Assembly (NCBI GenBank): GCA_903845935.1
Contig: CAIMZI010000064.1
Coordinates: 17,498 to 81,497, forward strand
DNA: 64,000 bases
Origin: an uncultured beta proteobacterium
GTDB taxonomy: Bacteria; Pseudomonadota; Gammaproteobacteria; Burkholderiales; Burkholderiaceae_C
Reading direction: 5' to 3'
In this document: in pieces, positions 34,210 to 42,834 of the stretch
Layout: every line of letters starts with the position of its first letter
Position numbering within the stretch: the first letter of the stretch is position 1
Position numbers and translations under genes: made by a program
The notes under the pieces: generated by a model
What the model was told of the DNA's origin: nothing
Databases searched by the model: none
The model's input: only the letters and a program-made list of their open reading frames with translations

Positions 34210-34284
34210 GGGCGATTAGCTCAGGGGTAGAGCACTGCATTCACACTGCAGGGGTCGCAAGTTCGAAACTTGCATCGCCCACCA
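34210..34284 (+). tRNA. tRNA-Val (anticodon CAC)
   Basis: The full cloverleaf can be folded by eye: acceptor GGGCGAT (34210-34216) pairs with ATCGCCC (34274-34280); D stem GCTC/GAGC; anticodon stem CTGCA/TGCAG around loop TTCACAC, giving anticodon CAC for GTG codons; T arm GCAAG-TTCGAAA-CTTGC; discriminator A and encoded CCA (34282-34284). It is followed by a strong terminator. It marks the left edge of the AT-richer region up to 40.8 kb. Confidence 0.96.
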
Positions 34285-34301
34285 CCAAACCGGTGAACCT
34301 T

Positions 34302-34338
34302 AAAAAGCCCGTAAGTCGTTGAGACTACGGGCTTTTTT
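34302..34338 (+). terminator. Terminator after tRNA-Val
   Basis: AAAAAGCCCGTA (34302-34313) pairs with TACGGGCTTTTTT (34326-34338) around a 12-base loop. This is a classical intrinsic terminator that can also work on the minus strand. Confidence 0.88.
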
Positions 34339-34467
34339 CTTGGAAAAAGGCGCTCAAAGCCGCCATCCTTTTCCCGCTGTTAGTGGTGGTCCCAAAGCAC
34401 GCCTAAATGGCTTTTGAACGCGCTTTTTGGGCCAATCCTGAAAAAGCTGCCTTATCCCTCGGAGCAA

Positions 34468-34642
34468 ATGAACCGATCAGACCTCGTGCAACTTCTCTCC
34501 GACCGGTTCAGTCAGCTAACACAGGGGGATGCTGAAACCGCCGTTTTCGACCATCTTGGAGGCGATGAATAGCGCAATGGTGCGTGGGCACCGCATTGAG
34601 ATCAGGGGTTTCGCTAGTTTCTCAGTCCCCAGAAAGCCGTAG
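34468..34642 (+). pseudogene. ihfB: Remnant of integration host factor beta gene
   Basis: An ATG with GGAG upstream opens [20 protein letters not shown], the IHF-beta N-terminus, up to DAETAV. One extra base around 34546-34549 shifts the frame; the +1 frame continues [20 protein letters not shown] and [10 protein letters not shown], then meets TAG at 34640-34642. The normal RGFGSFS reads RGFASFS, and the DNA-binding arm and C-terminal half are missing or unrecognisable. An intact IHF-beta copy must be sought elsewhere. The frame shift and early stop are read directly from the sequence. Confidence 0.85.
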
Positions 34643-34688
34643 TTCAGGTCTAGCCATAAAACCTCGATGATTTCTCCCAAGCGATCAC

Positions 34689-35996
34689 TCACTGAGTCGG
34701 TTCAATTTGGGCATTTGCTGGCCCATGAACAGAAGCTAAGCTCCAACCGGGGATGGCCACATATTCTTTCTGCCTGCTCAATTCAAGGATTCTCTCCAAA
34801 TTCAATGTGACCTTGACCATTGAAGAAGGCACATTGGAAATCACGGCGTACTTTCTGTCGGATGTATCCCGAATGGATAGGGCCACGACGGCAATGCCGT
34901 CGCGGTTCAGCACCACCATCACGGCTGGGGTGGTGGTATTGGCGTCTCTTCGTATCACCAATCCCACTTCTCCAGAGGCGAGTTTCACAAATGAGCCAGG
35001 CCGGTATATGCCGACCGTTTTGATGATGGCCGCTCCCATGGGGTCCGCTTTGGCCTGGGCATCAATATAGATGGACTTCATCGCCAGGGCGGGGTGCAGT
35101 GCTTCCCGTGACCTGCGAGATGAGCATTTGGCTGAAAATACATCTGCGCGGTTTATCAGTCCGATAAGGCGGTCAGTGACATGGGCAGACTGCAGTGGTT
35201 CTTGCACCGTCTTGTGATGAAGGCGCACAATCGTCAACCAGTCCTTATCCTCAACACCAAACATGTCCAGGATGTGAACTGACAGGTTGGTGTGTTCCCC
35301 GATCAGAAATTTCTGACTCATATCAAGGGGCCCTGCCTGCAGTGTCAGATCGTCCTGAAGGTCCACCATGCCGATATTCATGGTCAGCGCACATCGCATG
35401 AGCAAGTCAACATCAGACTCAGACCAACGCAGTACGTGAGTCGCCGTCAGCACACAGATGACGCAGACCAACAGGCCATGCGTGGCGCTGTAAAGCCGCC
35501 CGTTCCTTTCGGATAAATAGAACAGCGCAAGCAATGCTTCGTCAGGGTTCGTGCTTAACTGATGGCTCAAAATCGAAGCAATGCTATCCAGGCGCCGATT
35601 GAAAAAATTGATATCGCGGGTATGCAACATCGCGTTGCAACCTTCGATCAGATCTAACCAATCGAGAGGCTTTTGATCTGCATCTTCGATCAGGCTATTG
35701 GCATAGCTGACTTGAACTTTGAGTAAGTCACCCAGGGGGTTCTGGCTGCGCAGACTCTTTTGAAGTTGACTGGCATAGGCCCTCTCGGTGATCCGCAATT
35801 GCGGATCGCTGCGATCAGCGAAGTTAACAAAAAAGCCGCTTCCTCGATTAGCCAGGCCCTCCAGAATTTTTTCAGTCTGAAAGATGAATCCCTTGTGGGC
35901 AAGCAAAATGCCACGACTGTCCACCAGGCTAAAAGGCAGGGGGACGTCCAACTTGATCGAATGCAGATCGACCGGTGCCAGTCGAACGCTATTCAT
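34689..35996 (-). CDS. Degenerate HD-GYP-like protein
   Basis: A 435-residue protein with the outline of an HD-GYP phosphodiesterase: an N-terminal domain (LPFSLVDSRGILLAHKG), a helical HD-like core and the C-terminal beta segment found after HD-GYP domains (YRPGSFVKLASGEVGLVIRR). The catalytic HDIGK position reads TMNIGMVDL, the HHE position reads HHKTVQEP and no GYP motif is visible, so metal binding and c-di-GMP hydrolysis are unlikely. It may be a binding or scaffold protein or a gene on the way to decay. The ATG 35996 was preferred; a TTG at 36020 is possible. No clear ribosome site. Confidence 0.6.
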   Translation of the reverse strand: MNSVRLAPVDLHSIKLDVPLPFSLVDSRGILLAHKGFIFQTEKILEGLANRGSGFFVNFADRSDPQLRITERAYASQLQKSLRSQNPLGDLLKVQVSYANSLIEDADQKPLDWLDLIEGCNAMLHTRDINFFNRRLDSIASILSHQLSTNPDEALLALFYLSERNGRLYSATHGLLVCVICVLTATHVLRWSESDVDLLMRCALTMNIGMVDLQDDLTLQAGPLDMSQKFLIGEHTNLSVHILDMFGVEDKDWLTIVRLHHKTVQEPLQSAHVTDRLIGLINRADVFSAKCSSRRSREALHPALAMKSIYIDAQAKADPMGAAIIKTVGIYRPGSFVKLASGEVGLVIRRDANTTTPAVMVVLNRDGIAVVALSIRDTSDRKYAVISNVPSSMVKVTLNLERILELSRQKEYVAIPGWSLASVHGPANAQIEPTQ

Positions 35997-36036
35997 CGGG
36001 TTTAGGTTCGCAACGGTCAAGATATTTTCGGTAGCG

Positions 36037-36645
36037 TCAATTCAATGACTCCAGCGCCACGAAGCTCGATTCACTATCGGCACTGGCTATAGCCTGATAG
36101 AAGTTTTCCTTGCCAAACGGTTTCACCAGCAATGGCCATGGCACGTCAGCAGAATTCGCCAGCACAACCGTATGGCCTTGCGCTTTGGCCCATGCCCTGA
36201 CGAGCTCGGCCAGGGCGGGATCCTGACCCTCCACACTTTGAATTTTCACGTTGCCGCGAGATTGGCTCACAAAGCCGGCCACCATCGGCAGGCCCAGGCC
36301 AGTACCGTGACATCGCTCCTTGTAAGTGAACAACGGCTCCGTGGCGCGCAGACGGACGCTGTCGCCACTTACCGCCACTTCTGTTCCAAGATGCCCAGGT
36401 TCTTGGTCTTCAGTTGCCTCATGCGTGATGATCCCCTGTGCTGATGGCTTCCTGCCAATAATGGTTAGCAACTGGTCGCCACTGGCCTCCAGCATGATGA
36501 CGTCACCTTCAGCCTGTGATTTGAACTTGTAAATCTTGTGGTTCTCGTTTTGAAGCGGTGCGCACCACCGGCCTGGCTGAAGGTGTTCGAGCAGCTCACT
36601 CGAATTTAGCAGGCCTTGGACCAAAAAATGAAACCCTTGCTTCAT
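36037..36645 (-). pseudogene. Remnant of a hybrid sensor histidine kinase
   Basis: A 202-residue open frame made of kinase pieces. EPLFTYKERCHGTGLGLPMV and GFVSQSRGNVKIQS are the G-box end of an HATPase domain. After about 12 residues comes a stretch like the second half of a receiver (LVRAWAKAQGHTVVLANSAD, then PWPLLVKPFG). The HisKA domain, the phosphorylated His, the N box and the receiver Asp are absent. The joins look like internal deletions that kept the frame. It cannot be a functional kinase; a short expressed protein cannot be excluded. Confidence 0.65.
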
Positions 36646-36665
36646 TTTTTCTACTGAATTGACGG

Positions 36666-36800
36666 CTAGGTGGCTTGCACAGAAAATCCGTTCGCGAAAT
36701 TGCCTTGATTGCCAGCGGGCTTTCTCGTAGAGTCTTCAGTGGTTTCGGTCGCTGCCCTGGCAAAACCTCTGAGAATAGTTGAATTAGCGGGAGCGTCCAT
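36666..36800 (-). CDS. Small hypothetical protein (44 residues)
   Basis: A short frame MDAPANSTILRGFARAATET... ending SVQAT, preceded by a near-ideal Shine-Dalgarno AGGAGG four bases before the ATG. A longer in-frame extension upstream has no such signal and an improbable Cys-rich composition. No family is recognised. It ends 20 bases before the hybrid-kinase remnant on the same strand and could be the leading piece of the same ancestral gene or an independent small gene. Confidence 0.4.
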   Translation of the reverse strand: MDAPANSTILRGFARAATETTEDSTRKPAGNQGNFANGFSVQAT

Positions 36801-36914
36801 CTTGCCTCCTATGCGTTCAGTGCAGTTCAACTGGATGCATTTGCTTGAAAAGCGCAAACCAATGTTCATGTTACGGCTAGAGCAGACATACTCTGTAATA
36901 CATGCTTGCATAGG

Positions 36915-37148
36915 ATGAACAATCGTTTTGCACTCAAGATAGCGGCACTCGTCATTGCAGTGATCGCGATGGCTGCTGCAAAAGTCGCGATTGCCTACCT
37001 CCGCCATGCAATCATTGAACGTCAAGTCGAATTCAACCAGAGTCTTTCTCACTCCATCGCAAGTTTCACGACAAGTTCGCTGGGAAACATCGACTACGTC
37101 TTCGGATTGAGTCCATCTGATTTTCACGAAGGCCAAAAAAACTGGTAA
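36915..37148 (+). CDS. Small membrane protein, possible sensor-protein fragment (77 residues)
   Basis: It begins MNNRFALKIAALVIAVIAMA with one transmembrane helix and continues into a hydrophilic helical region (YLRHAIIERQVEFNQSLSHS), then stops after NIDYVFGLSPSDFHEGQKNW. This resembles the N-terminal membrane anchor of a sensor kinase or cyclase that ends early. AGG just before the ATG is a poor ribosome site. No family assigned. Confidence 0.35.
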   Translation: MNNRFALKIAALVIAVIAMAAAKVAIAYLRHAIIERQVEFNQSLSHSIASFTTSSLGNIDYVFGLSPSDFHEGQKNW

Positions 37149-37212
37149 TTCGTTACTGACGATTGCACTCAAAACCACACTCTGTTTACTTAACAGACGG
37201 TGAGGCGAAAGA

Positions 37213-37359
37213 ATGATTCAGATTGTACTTAAGGAAGAAGGCAGAATGCAGACCACAACGGTCCACCTTAAACGAGGCATCCGCGAAGGCAATTTGCACC
37301 ACTCAAAATCGCAAAGTGAGCTAAGCGCTGACCCATCAGTCGATGACCGCCACATCTAG
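37213..37359 (+). CDS. Small hypothetical ORF (48 residues)
   Basis: Starts MIQIVLKEEGRMQTTTVHLK, preceded by GAGG eight bases upstream, and stops 21 bases before the sensor kinase ATG. Strongly hydrophilic, with no recognised domain. Supported only by the ribosome-site-like sequence and its position upstream of the kinase; may be chance. Confidence 0.25.
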   Translation: MIQIVLKEEGRMQTTTVHLKRGIREGNLHHSKSQSELSADPSVDDRHI

Positions 37360-37380
37360 TGGGATCAAGAATCTTTAATC

Positions 37381-39420
37381 ATGAACATACATAAAAAATG
37401 GATGGAACACCGTGTCTGGCAGGCATTGGTAGGGTTGGTTTTGGTTGCCGTGCTGCCTTTGCTGATCTTCGGAGGTGGCGTTGCCTGGATGATCGTTGTC
37501 CAAAAGAAGTTGGCAATTGCTGACAACTTGAAGAGCACCACCAGTGCACTGCGGGTGGCAGTTGACCACGAATTGCTGGGTCAGATGACGCAGGTCGAAA
37601 TTTTGGCGACTGACGCAAGTCTCGATAACGACAACCTTACAGCATTCACAAACAGTGCCAAGCGAGTAATCGCAACCAACGGCACATGGTTTACTGCATC
37701 TTTGATCGATCCAATCTCTCATGCCATTGTCGCCACAACTGCTACTTCGGCAGTGGGCCCGCTGGTCAGCATTGCTTCAAGTGCAGTGGATGAAGTTTTA
37801 AAGACGCGCAAGTCCATGATTGTTGGAGCTGTCGCCTCCGGCGCAGTCACAAAGAAGCCGTTCATACTTCTCATGGCTCCTGTCTTTCGAAACAACCAAG
37901 TTCGATACGTGCTGTCGATAGCGATGGACCCCAACGCGATCAACGGCTTATTTGCAGAACAGCGGCTACCGTCGACCTGGACGGGCGCAATCATTGACAG
38001 CCGCTTGGTGCTGGCTGGTCGCTCCCGGGCGCCGGAGCGCTATGTGGGCGTTCCCGCTACGTATTCTCTGGCCAAACCTATCTCTGCTTCTCAAAGCGGC
38101 CTTTTTACGGCGACCAATCAAGAGGGAAAAACTGTCTACACCGTATTCGATCGTTCGGTAGTAACCGGATGGTCGGTAGTCATCGGCATACCAGCGAATG
38201 AGGTGGAGGAACCGACTCAACTCGTTCTACTGCAACTTGCTGGTGTCGCTACAGTACTGATTGCTTTTGCGTTGGGATTAGCATGGCGTGTTGGACTTGA
38301 AATCGTTCGAAGGCAGAAAATTGAATCACAACTTAAAAAGGCTGTTGAAGAAAAATCTGCACAGCTCGAGACGATTTTCGCTTTGAGCCCAGACGGATTC
38401 GTGTCTTTTGACGCAAGCCATTGCGTCAATTATGTAAGTCCGGCATTCTCACGACTAAGTGGATTGTCAATAGAGTCAGTGATGGGGCTCAACGAAAAGG
38501 AATTCTCAGATAGTTTGGCAAACGCCTGCATTCCGACGAGTCGATTTATAGGGATCGCATCCATGGGTGCGAACCAGATCGGGGAGCAAGGTGGCGACCA
38601 GCATTACAAAAACACGATTCTCCCGTCAGCTCCAGGCAATAAGGTTCTGCGCATCGCATTGAGAAAAGGATCTTCGGATTCAGTGTCGCAAATTCTGCAC
38701 GTCCGTAATATCACTCACGAAACTGAAGTTGAGAACCTTAAGAATGAATTTCTGGCCACGGCAGCGCATGAATTGCGCACACCCATGGCGAGTATTTTGG
38801 GGTTTTCCGAGGTGCTCCTCCTCAATAATGATTCCGACGCGAATGAACGGCACGAAATGACAGCCATCATTCACCGGCAGTCCGTGTTGATTGCCAACAT
38901 AATCAACGACCTTCTCGATCTAGCCAGAATTGAGGCACGCAGGGGGGATGACTTCGTTCTGGAACACGCTGACATGTATGACCTTGTCACGAAAACAATA
39001 CACGACTTCAAAGTTCCAGAGCATCGCGATGGTCCTGTCGTCGCAGCGGCACCCGAGCCACTCTCTGTCAACGTTGATTGCGGAAAATTCCAGCAGGCTT
39101 TAGTCAATATCATTTCAAATGCCTATAAGTACTCGCCCGAAGGCGGCGTTGTCAGCATTCACTTCATCACGAAATTTGAACAATGCAGGCAACTGGTTGG
39201 CTTCTCAGTCACCGATCACGGTATCGGGATGACAGCCGGACAGTTGGAGCGGGTGTTTGAACGCTTTTACCGAGCGGACACTTCAGGCCAGATTCCCGGT
39301 ACAGGCTTGGGTATGAACATCGTCAAAGAGATTATTGAATTTCACCATGGACGCGTAGACGTTGAAAGCTCGATTGGAAAGGGCACGACGGTTACGGTTT
39401 TGCTGCCACGTGCTATCTAG
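37381..39420 (+). CDS. Membrane sensor histidine kinase (Cache-like sensor, PAS, HisKA, HATPase)
   Basis: A 679-residue sensor kinase. A first transmembrane helix (about 14-40) and a second (about 280-303) flank a roughly 240-residue periplasmic region of dCache type. A PAS domain follows (AQLETIFALSPDGFVSFDAS). The HisKA H box is H463 in AAHELRTPMASILGFS; HATPase has NIISNAYKYSP, DHGIGM and GTGLGM. No receiver is attached and no response regulator gene adjoins it, so it is an orphan kinase. The most complete gene of the AT-richer region; it shows no frame break. Confidence 0.88.
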   Translation: MNIHKKWMEHRVWQALVGLVLVAVLPLLIFGGGVAWMIVVQKKLAIADNLKSTTSALRVAVDHELLGQMTQVEILATDASLDNDNLTAFTNSAKRVIATNGTWFTASLIDPISHAIVATTATSAVGPLVSIASSAVDEVLKTRKSMIVGAVASGAVTKKPFILLMAPVFRNNQVRYVLSIAMDPNAINGLFAEQRLPSTWTGAIIDSRLVLAGRSRAPERYVGVPATYSLAKPISASQSGLFTATNQEGKTVYTVFDRSVVTGWSVVIGIPANEVEEPTQLVLLQLAGVATVLIAFALGLAWRVGLEIVRRQKIESQLKKAVEEKSAQLETIFALSPDGFVSFDASHCVNYVSPAFSRLSGLSIESVMGLNEKEFSDSLANACIPTSRFIGIASMGANQIGEQGGDQHYKNTILPSAPGNKVLRIALRKGSSDSVSQILHVRNITHETEVENLKNEFLATAAHELRTPMASILGFSEVLLLNNDSDANERHEMTAIIHRQSVLIANIINDLLDLARIEARRGDDFVLEHADMYDLVTKTIHDFKVPEHRDGPVVAAAPEPLSVNVDCGKFQQALVNIISNAYKYSPEGGVVSIHFITKFEQCRQLVGFSVTDHGIGMTAGQLERVFERFYRADTSGQIPGTGLGMNIVKEIIEFHHGRVDVESSIGKGTTVTVLLPRAI

Positions 39421-39595
39421 CCTAGTTGACATGGTCGACATAGTGGACTACCAGACAGCAGCCGTTCGGCAGTGCCCGCTTTCGTTAAGCGTTGTAGGAT
39501 GGCCTGTGCCTTCATTGACCAGCGGGCCCAGACTCGGACGGCTGCCGTTAAGATTTCGCATGGGTGATCAGTGCCTGGGGGCCAGGCCTGGCGCG

Positions 39596-40497
39596 TCAGA
39601 AAGTCTCCCAGTGCTGCACTGAGGGCGCGCCACCCAGTTTGAAGTTGCTGACCACCTGGCTCACCACTTCCCCCCCTTTGGCGGCCGCAGCACTCGCGGA
39701 GCTGGCCATCTGGTTGGCCTGTCGCGCAGTCTCCGCGTTGTTTTTGACGTTGTTGCTCAAGTCCTGCATGGACGATGCGGTTTCTTGCAGATTGCTCGCC
39801 TGGTTTTCTGTGCGCTGTGACAAATCGGTATTGCCAGCAGCAATCTCATTGGCGCCAGTAGAGATGTTCTCCGCACCGGAACGTACCTCACCGACCATGC
39901 GTACCAGCCCATTGCGCATCTCCAATAAACCGGCCAGCAGAAGTTGGGTCTCTTCACGGCTGTTGGTATGCCCTTGGGCAACGCGCCCGGTGGCGTCAAG
40001 CGCTGTCTTCAGTGGTGTGGTGATGCTGTTGGTCAGGCTCCAGGCCATCAGGCCGGCCAGCACCAGAACCAGTACACCCGCGCCAGCAATGACATTGGCG
40101 GTGGTCTGGTTGCTGCTAAGGGCCTGCTCGGTGTTGAATTGAGAGGCTAGGTCTACCGCTTCCTTGAACTGCGCATCCATTTGCTGATCGATGTCGGCGA
40201 GTTTGCTGAAAATCTCACGCTCCTTGTCGCCCATGCCATCGGCCTCCAGTCGGCCCTTGGCCACAAGGTAAGCAGCACGCTGTCGCTTGGCGTCCACCTC
40301 ATCCTTTTGCACCGCCTCAACCTTGGATTGCAATCCCATATACTGACCAGGCTTCCCACCAACAGGATGCTGGCGGCCAGCAAAGTCTCGCCCAGACGCT
40401 CTAGGTACATGGCTTTGCCTTCAATCTTTTGGGACACCGGGTTGAGGAACTTATAACCCTCGACCCAGCCTTTTCCCTTGGACTTTGCCAGATCCAC
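39596..40497 (-). pseudogene. Truncated, mosaic chemoreceptor (MCP) remnant
   Basis: Reading from 40497 downward: a piece of a Cache sensor domain (DLAKSKGKGWVEGYKFLNPV, then MYLERLGETLLA), a membrane-like ILLVGSLVSIW, then a one-base frame slip near 40340 into GLQSKVEAVQKDEVDAKRQ, a four-helix sensor region. A transmembrane helix, a HAMP-like linker and the start of the methylated signalling helix follow (NISTGANEIAAGNTDLSQRT). The gene stops after GGEVVSQVV, before the CheA/CheW-binding tip. An in-frame TGA lies upstream at 40507, and further Cache-like residues (FLGMNPMAGN) lie beyond it. Parts of two receptors seem joined. It cannot signal as a receptor. Confidence 0.75.
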
Positions 40498-40793
40498 AAA
40501 CTTCGGTCAGCGTGAAATCCCTTTACGCTGGGCATTGCCTGCCATGGGATTCATCCCCAGGAATTGTGAACTGATCTGTTGATAAGTGCGGGACAGCTGT
40601 GGCAAACCCGCATGCCTATTGGCCTGGCGCAGAGTGCCTAAAAACTATGCAAATGGTTATTGCAAATGTGCTAAGCGTGAGCCTGTTTTTTGCGAGAGTG
40701 TGTTGTTCGGGATGCTGGTAGCGGGCGGCCAAGTTAGAATGATGGCCCTGTCTGAGCAGTCCGCGTCATTCTTCAAACCCTACCGGAGCACCC

Positions 40794-41948
40794 ATGCGCC
40801 TCACCCCCCGATCTTTCGCTCTGACCCTTTCTCTGACCTGCGCCGCCATGGCCCAGGCCGCCGACATCAAGCTGGGCGTGGCAGAAGCCCTGTCCGGCGG
40901 TGCCGCCCAATACGGTCTTGCCATTCGCAATGGGTTCCAGCTGGCCGCCGATGAAATCAATGCCAAGGGCGGAGTCAACGGCGACAAGATCCAACTGGTG
41001 ATCGAAGACGAGCAGGGCAAGAAGGAAGAAGCCATCAACGTGGTCAAGAAGCTGGTGTTCCAGGACAAGGTGCTGATGGTGTTCGGCCCCACGCTGTCCA
41101 ACTCCATGTTTGCCGGCGGCCCGGTCGGCAACGCCGCCAAGACCGTGATGTTTGGCACCTCGGTCACGGCTAACGGCATCACCGATATCGGCCCCTATGT
41201 GTTCCGCAATTCGGTGATGGAGTCCGACGTGCTGCCGGTCACCGTGGCGACGGCCCAGAAATTTTATAAATTGAAGAAGGTTGCGGTCATTTACGGCAAC
41301 GACGACGCCTTCACCAAGAGCGGCTATGACGTGTTCAAGGGCGTGCTGGCCGATCTGAAGCTGCCGGTCACCACCACCGAGACCTACGTCAAGGGCGATG
41401 TGGACTTCAAGGCCCAGCTCACCAAGATCAAGGCCACCGAGCCCGATGCCGTGGTCTGCTCCTGCCTGGCTGAAGAAGCCGCCAACATCATGATCCAGGC
41501 GCGGGGCTTAGGCATCAAGGCCCCGTTCATAGGCGGCAATGGCTTCAATTCGCCCAAGCTGTTCGAGATCTCCAAGCTGGCAGGTGAGGGCACCTTTGTC
41601 GGCAGCCCCTGGTCCAACACCAACCCGGCGCCGGTCAACAAGGCCTTTGTCGCGGCCTATGTGAAGAAGTACGACGCCCAGCCGAATCAGTTTGCCGCCC
41701 AAGCTTATGACGCCTTAAGCATCGTCGCCGCCACCCTGAAGGACGTGAAGCTCTCGGGCGACCTGAGCGCCGACCGTGAAACCCTGAAGAATGCGCTGCC
41801 CAAGGCCTCCATCAGTGGCGCAACAGGTCCCTTCAAGTTCCGCCCCGCCAAGACCAAAGACGGCAAGGTCGGCGGCTGGGATGCCGATCAGAAGCCTTTC
41901 ATTTATGTCGTGCGCGGTGGCAAGTTCACCCTGTTCGAAGGCAAGTAA
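40794..41948 (+). CDS. ABC transporter substrate-binding protein, branched-chain amino acid type
   Basis: A 384-residue periplasmic binding protein of the LivJ/Leu-Ile-Val family. The signal peptide MRLTPRSFALTLSLTCAAMAQA is cut before ADIKLG. The fold start IKLGVAEALSGGAAQYGLAI and the later VIYGNDDAFTKSGYDVFKG are typical. First of five genes encoding a complete transporter. The ligand is not certain; amino acids, amides, aromatic acids and purine-like compounds all use this family. Confidence 0.92.
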   Translation: MRLTPRSFALTLSLTCAAMAQAADIKLGVAEALSGGAAQYGLAIRNGFQLAADEINAKGGVNGDKIQLVIEDEQGKKEEAINVVKKLVFQDKVLMVFGPTLSNSMFAGGPVGNAAKTVMFGTSVTANGITDIGPYVFRNSVMESDVLPVTVATAQKFYKLKKVAVIYGNDDAFTKSGYDVFKGVLADLKLPVTTTETYVKGDVDFKAQLTKIKATEPDAVVCSCLAEEAANIMIQARGLGIKAPFIGGNGFNSPKLFEISKLAGEGTFVGSPWSNTNPAPVNKAFVAAYVKKYDAQPNQFAAQAYDALSIVAATLKDVKLSGDLSADRETLKNALPKASISGATGPFKFRPAKTKDGKVGGWDADQKPFIYVVRGGKFTLFEGK

Positions 41949-41950
41949 GT

Positions 41951-42832
41951 TTGCTTGAACAACAACTTCTCAACGCGCTGACGCTGGGCAGCGTGTATGC
42001 GCTGTTTGCCCTGGGCTTCACTCTGGTGTTTGGCGTGCTGGCCGTGATCAACCTGTCGCATGGCGCCTTGTTCATGGTCGGCAGCTATGCCGCGCTGGCA
42101 ATGGTCACGCGCTTTAACGCACCGCTCTGGCTGGCCATGCTGGGTGCCATGCTGGTCAGTGGCACGCTGGGCCTGCTGGTCGACGTGCTGGTCCTCAAGC
42201 CGCTGCGTTTGCGCAATGCGCCGCATCTGATTCCCATGATTGCCACCATTGGCGTGAGCATCATGCTGACCAGCGCGGCCCAGGGTCTGTTTGGTGCCGA
42301 GGCCATGCGCTTTCCCGAGGAGACGCTGCCGGCCGGTGAGTACATCGTCGGCGATGTGCATGTGCGGGCGCTGGAAATTGCGATTGTCCTGATCTCCTTC
42401 ATCCTGATGGCGGTGATGTTTACCATCCTCAAGCGCACCCAGTTGGGCCGCGCCCTGCGCGCCATTTCCGAGTCGCCCAAGGCGGCCTGGCTGCTGGGTA
42501 TTCCGGTGGAGCGCCTGTTCCATGCCACCTCTTTTGTCGCCTCCGCTTTGGGCGGAATTGCCGGTGTGCTGATCGCGCTGGACTTCAACGCCATCACGCC
42601 CGGCATGGGCCAGCCCATGTTGCACAAGGGTGTTGCCGTGATCATTCTGGGCGGCATGGGCGATATCCGGGGGGCACTGATTGGCGGGCTGTTCCTGGGC
42701 TTTGCCGAGGTCATCAGCAAGGCCTATTTGTCCAGCCAGATGGGTGACGCCGTGGCCTTTGGCCTGTTGTTCCTGATTCTGCTGGTGCGGCCCGCCGGGC
42801 TGTTCGGGCGCCAGCTGGAAAGGAAGGCCTAA
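41951..42832 (+). CDS. livH: Branched-chain amino acid type ABC permease (LivH family)
   Basis: A 293-residue inner-membrane permease with about eight helices (LTLGSVYALFALGFTLVFGV at the N-terminus). Translation most likely begins at TTG 41951, two bases after the upstream stop. The EAA-like loop RAISESPKAAWLLGIPVERL contacts the ATPases. Co-transcribed with its neighbours. Confidence 0.92.
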   Translation: MLEQQLLNALTLGSVYALFALGFTLVFGVLAVINLSHGALFMVGSYAALAMVTRFNAPLWLAMLGAMLVSGTLGLLVDVLVLKPLRLRNAPHLIPMIATIGVSIMLTSAAQGLFGAEAMRFPEETLPAGEYIVGDVHVRALEIAIVLISFILMAVMFTILKRTQLGRALRAISESPKAAWLLGIPVERLFHATSFVASALGGIAGVLIALDFNAITPGMGQPMLHKGVAVIILGGMGDIRGALIGGLFLGFAEVISKAYLSSQMGDAVAFGLLFLILLVRPAGLFGRQLERKA

Positions 42833-42834
42833 AC

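Larger units (their letters stand above)
34340..40793. other. AT-richer, partly decayed sensory region
   Basis: Between the tRNA-Val terminator and the ABC transporter operon the sequence is visibly richer in A/T than both flanks and has wide gaps. It contains several broken genes: an ihfB remnant, a degenerate HD-GYP gene, a hybrid-kinase remnant and a chimeric chemoreceptor remnant. Only the sensor kinase at 37381-39420 looks fully intact. The tRNA on the left edge suggests an integration site, but I see no integrase, no transposase and no repeat of the tRNA 3' end at the right edge. Transfer is therefore an inference. Confidence 0.5.

Noticed and set aside
36666..37178. A 170-codon Cys-rich reading of the small minus-strand ORF
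   Set aside because: No ribosome site at its start, odd composition, and it overlaps another possible gene; the 44-codon version with AGGAGG is preferred.
34264..40793. Attachment-site repeat of the tRNA-Val 3' end
   Set aside because: I looked for a second copy of the T-arm/acceptor sequence near the right edge of the AT-rich region and found none; no integrase gene is present.
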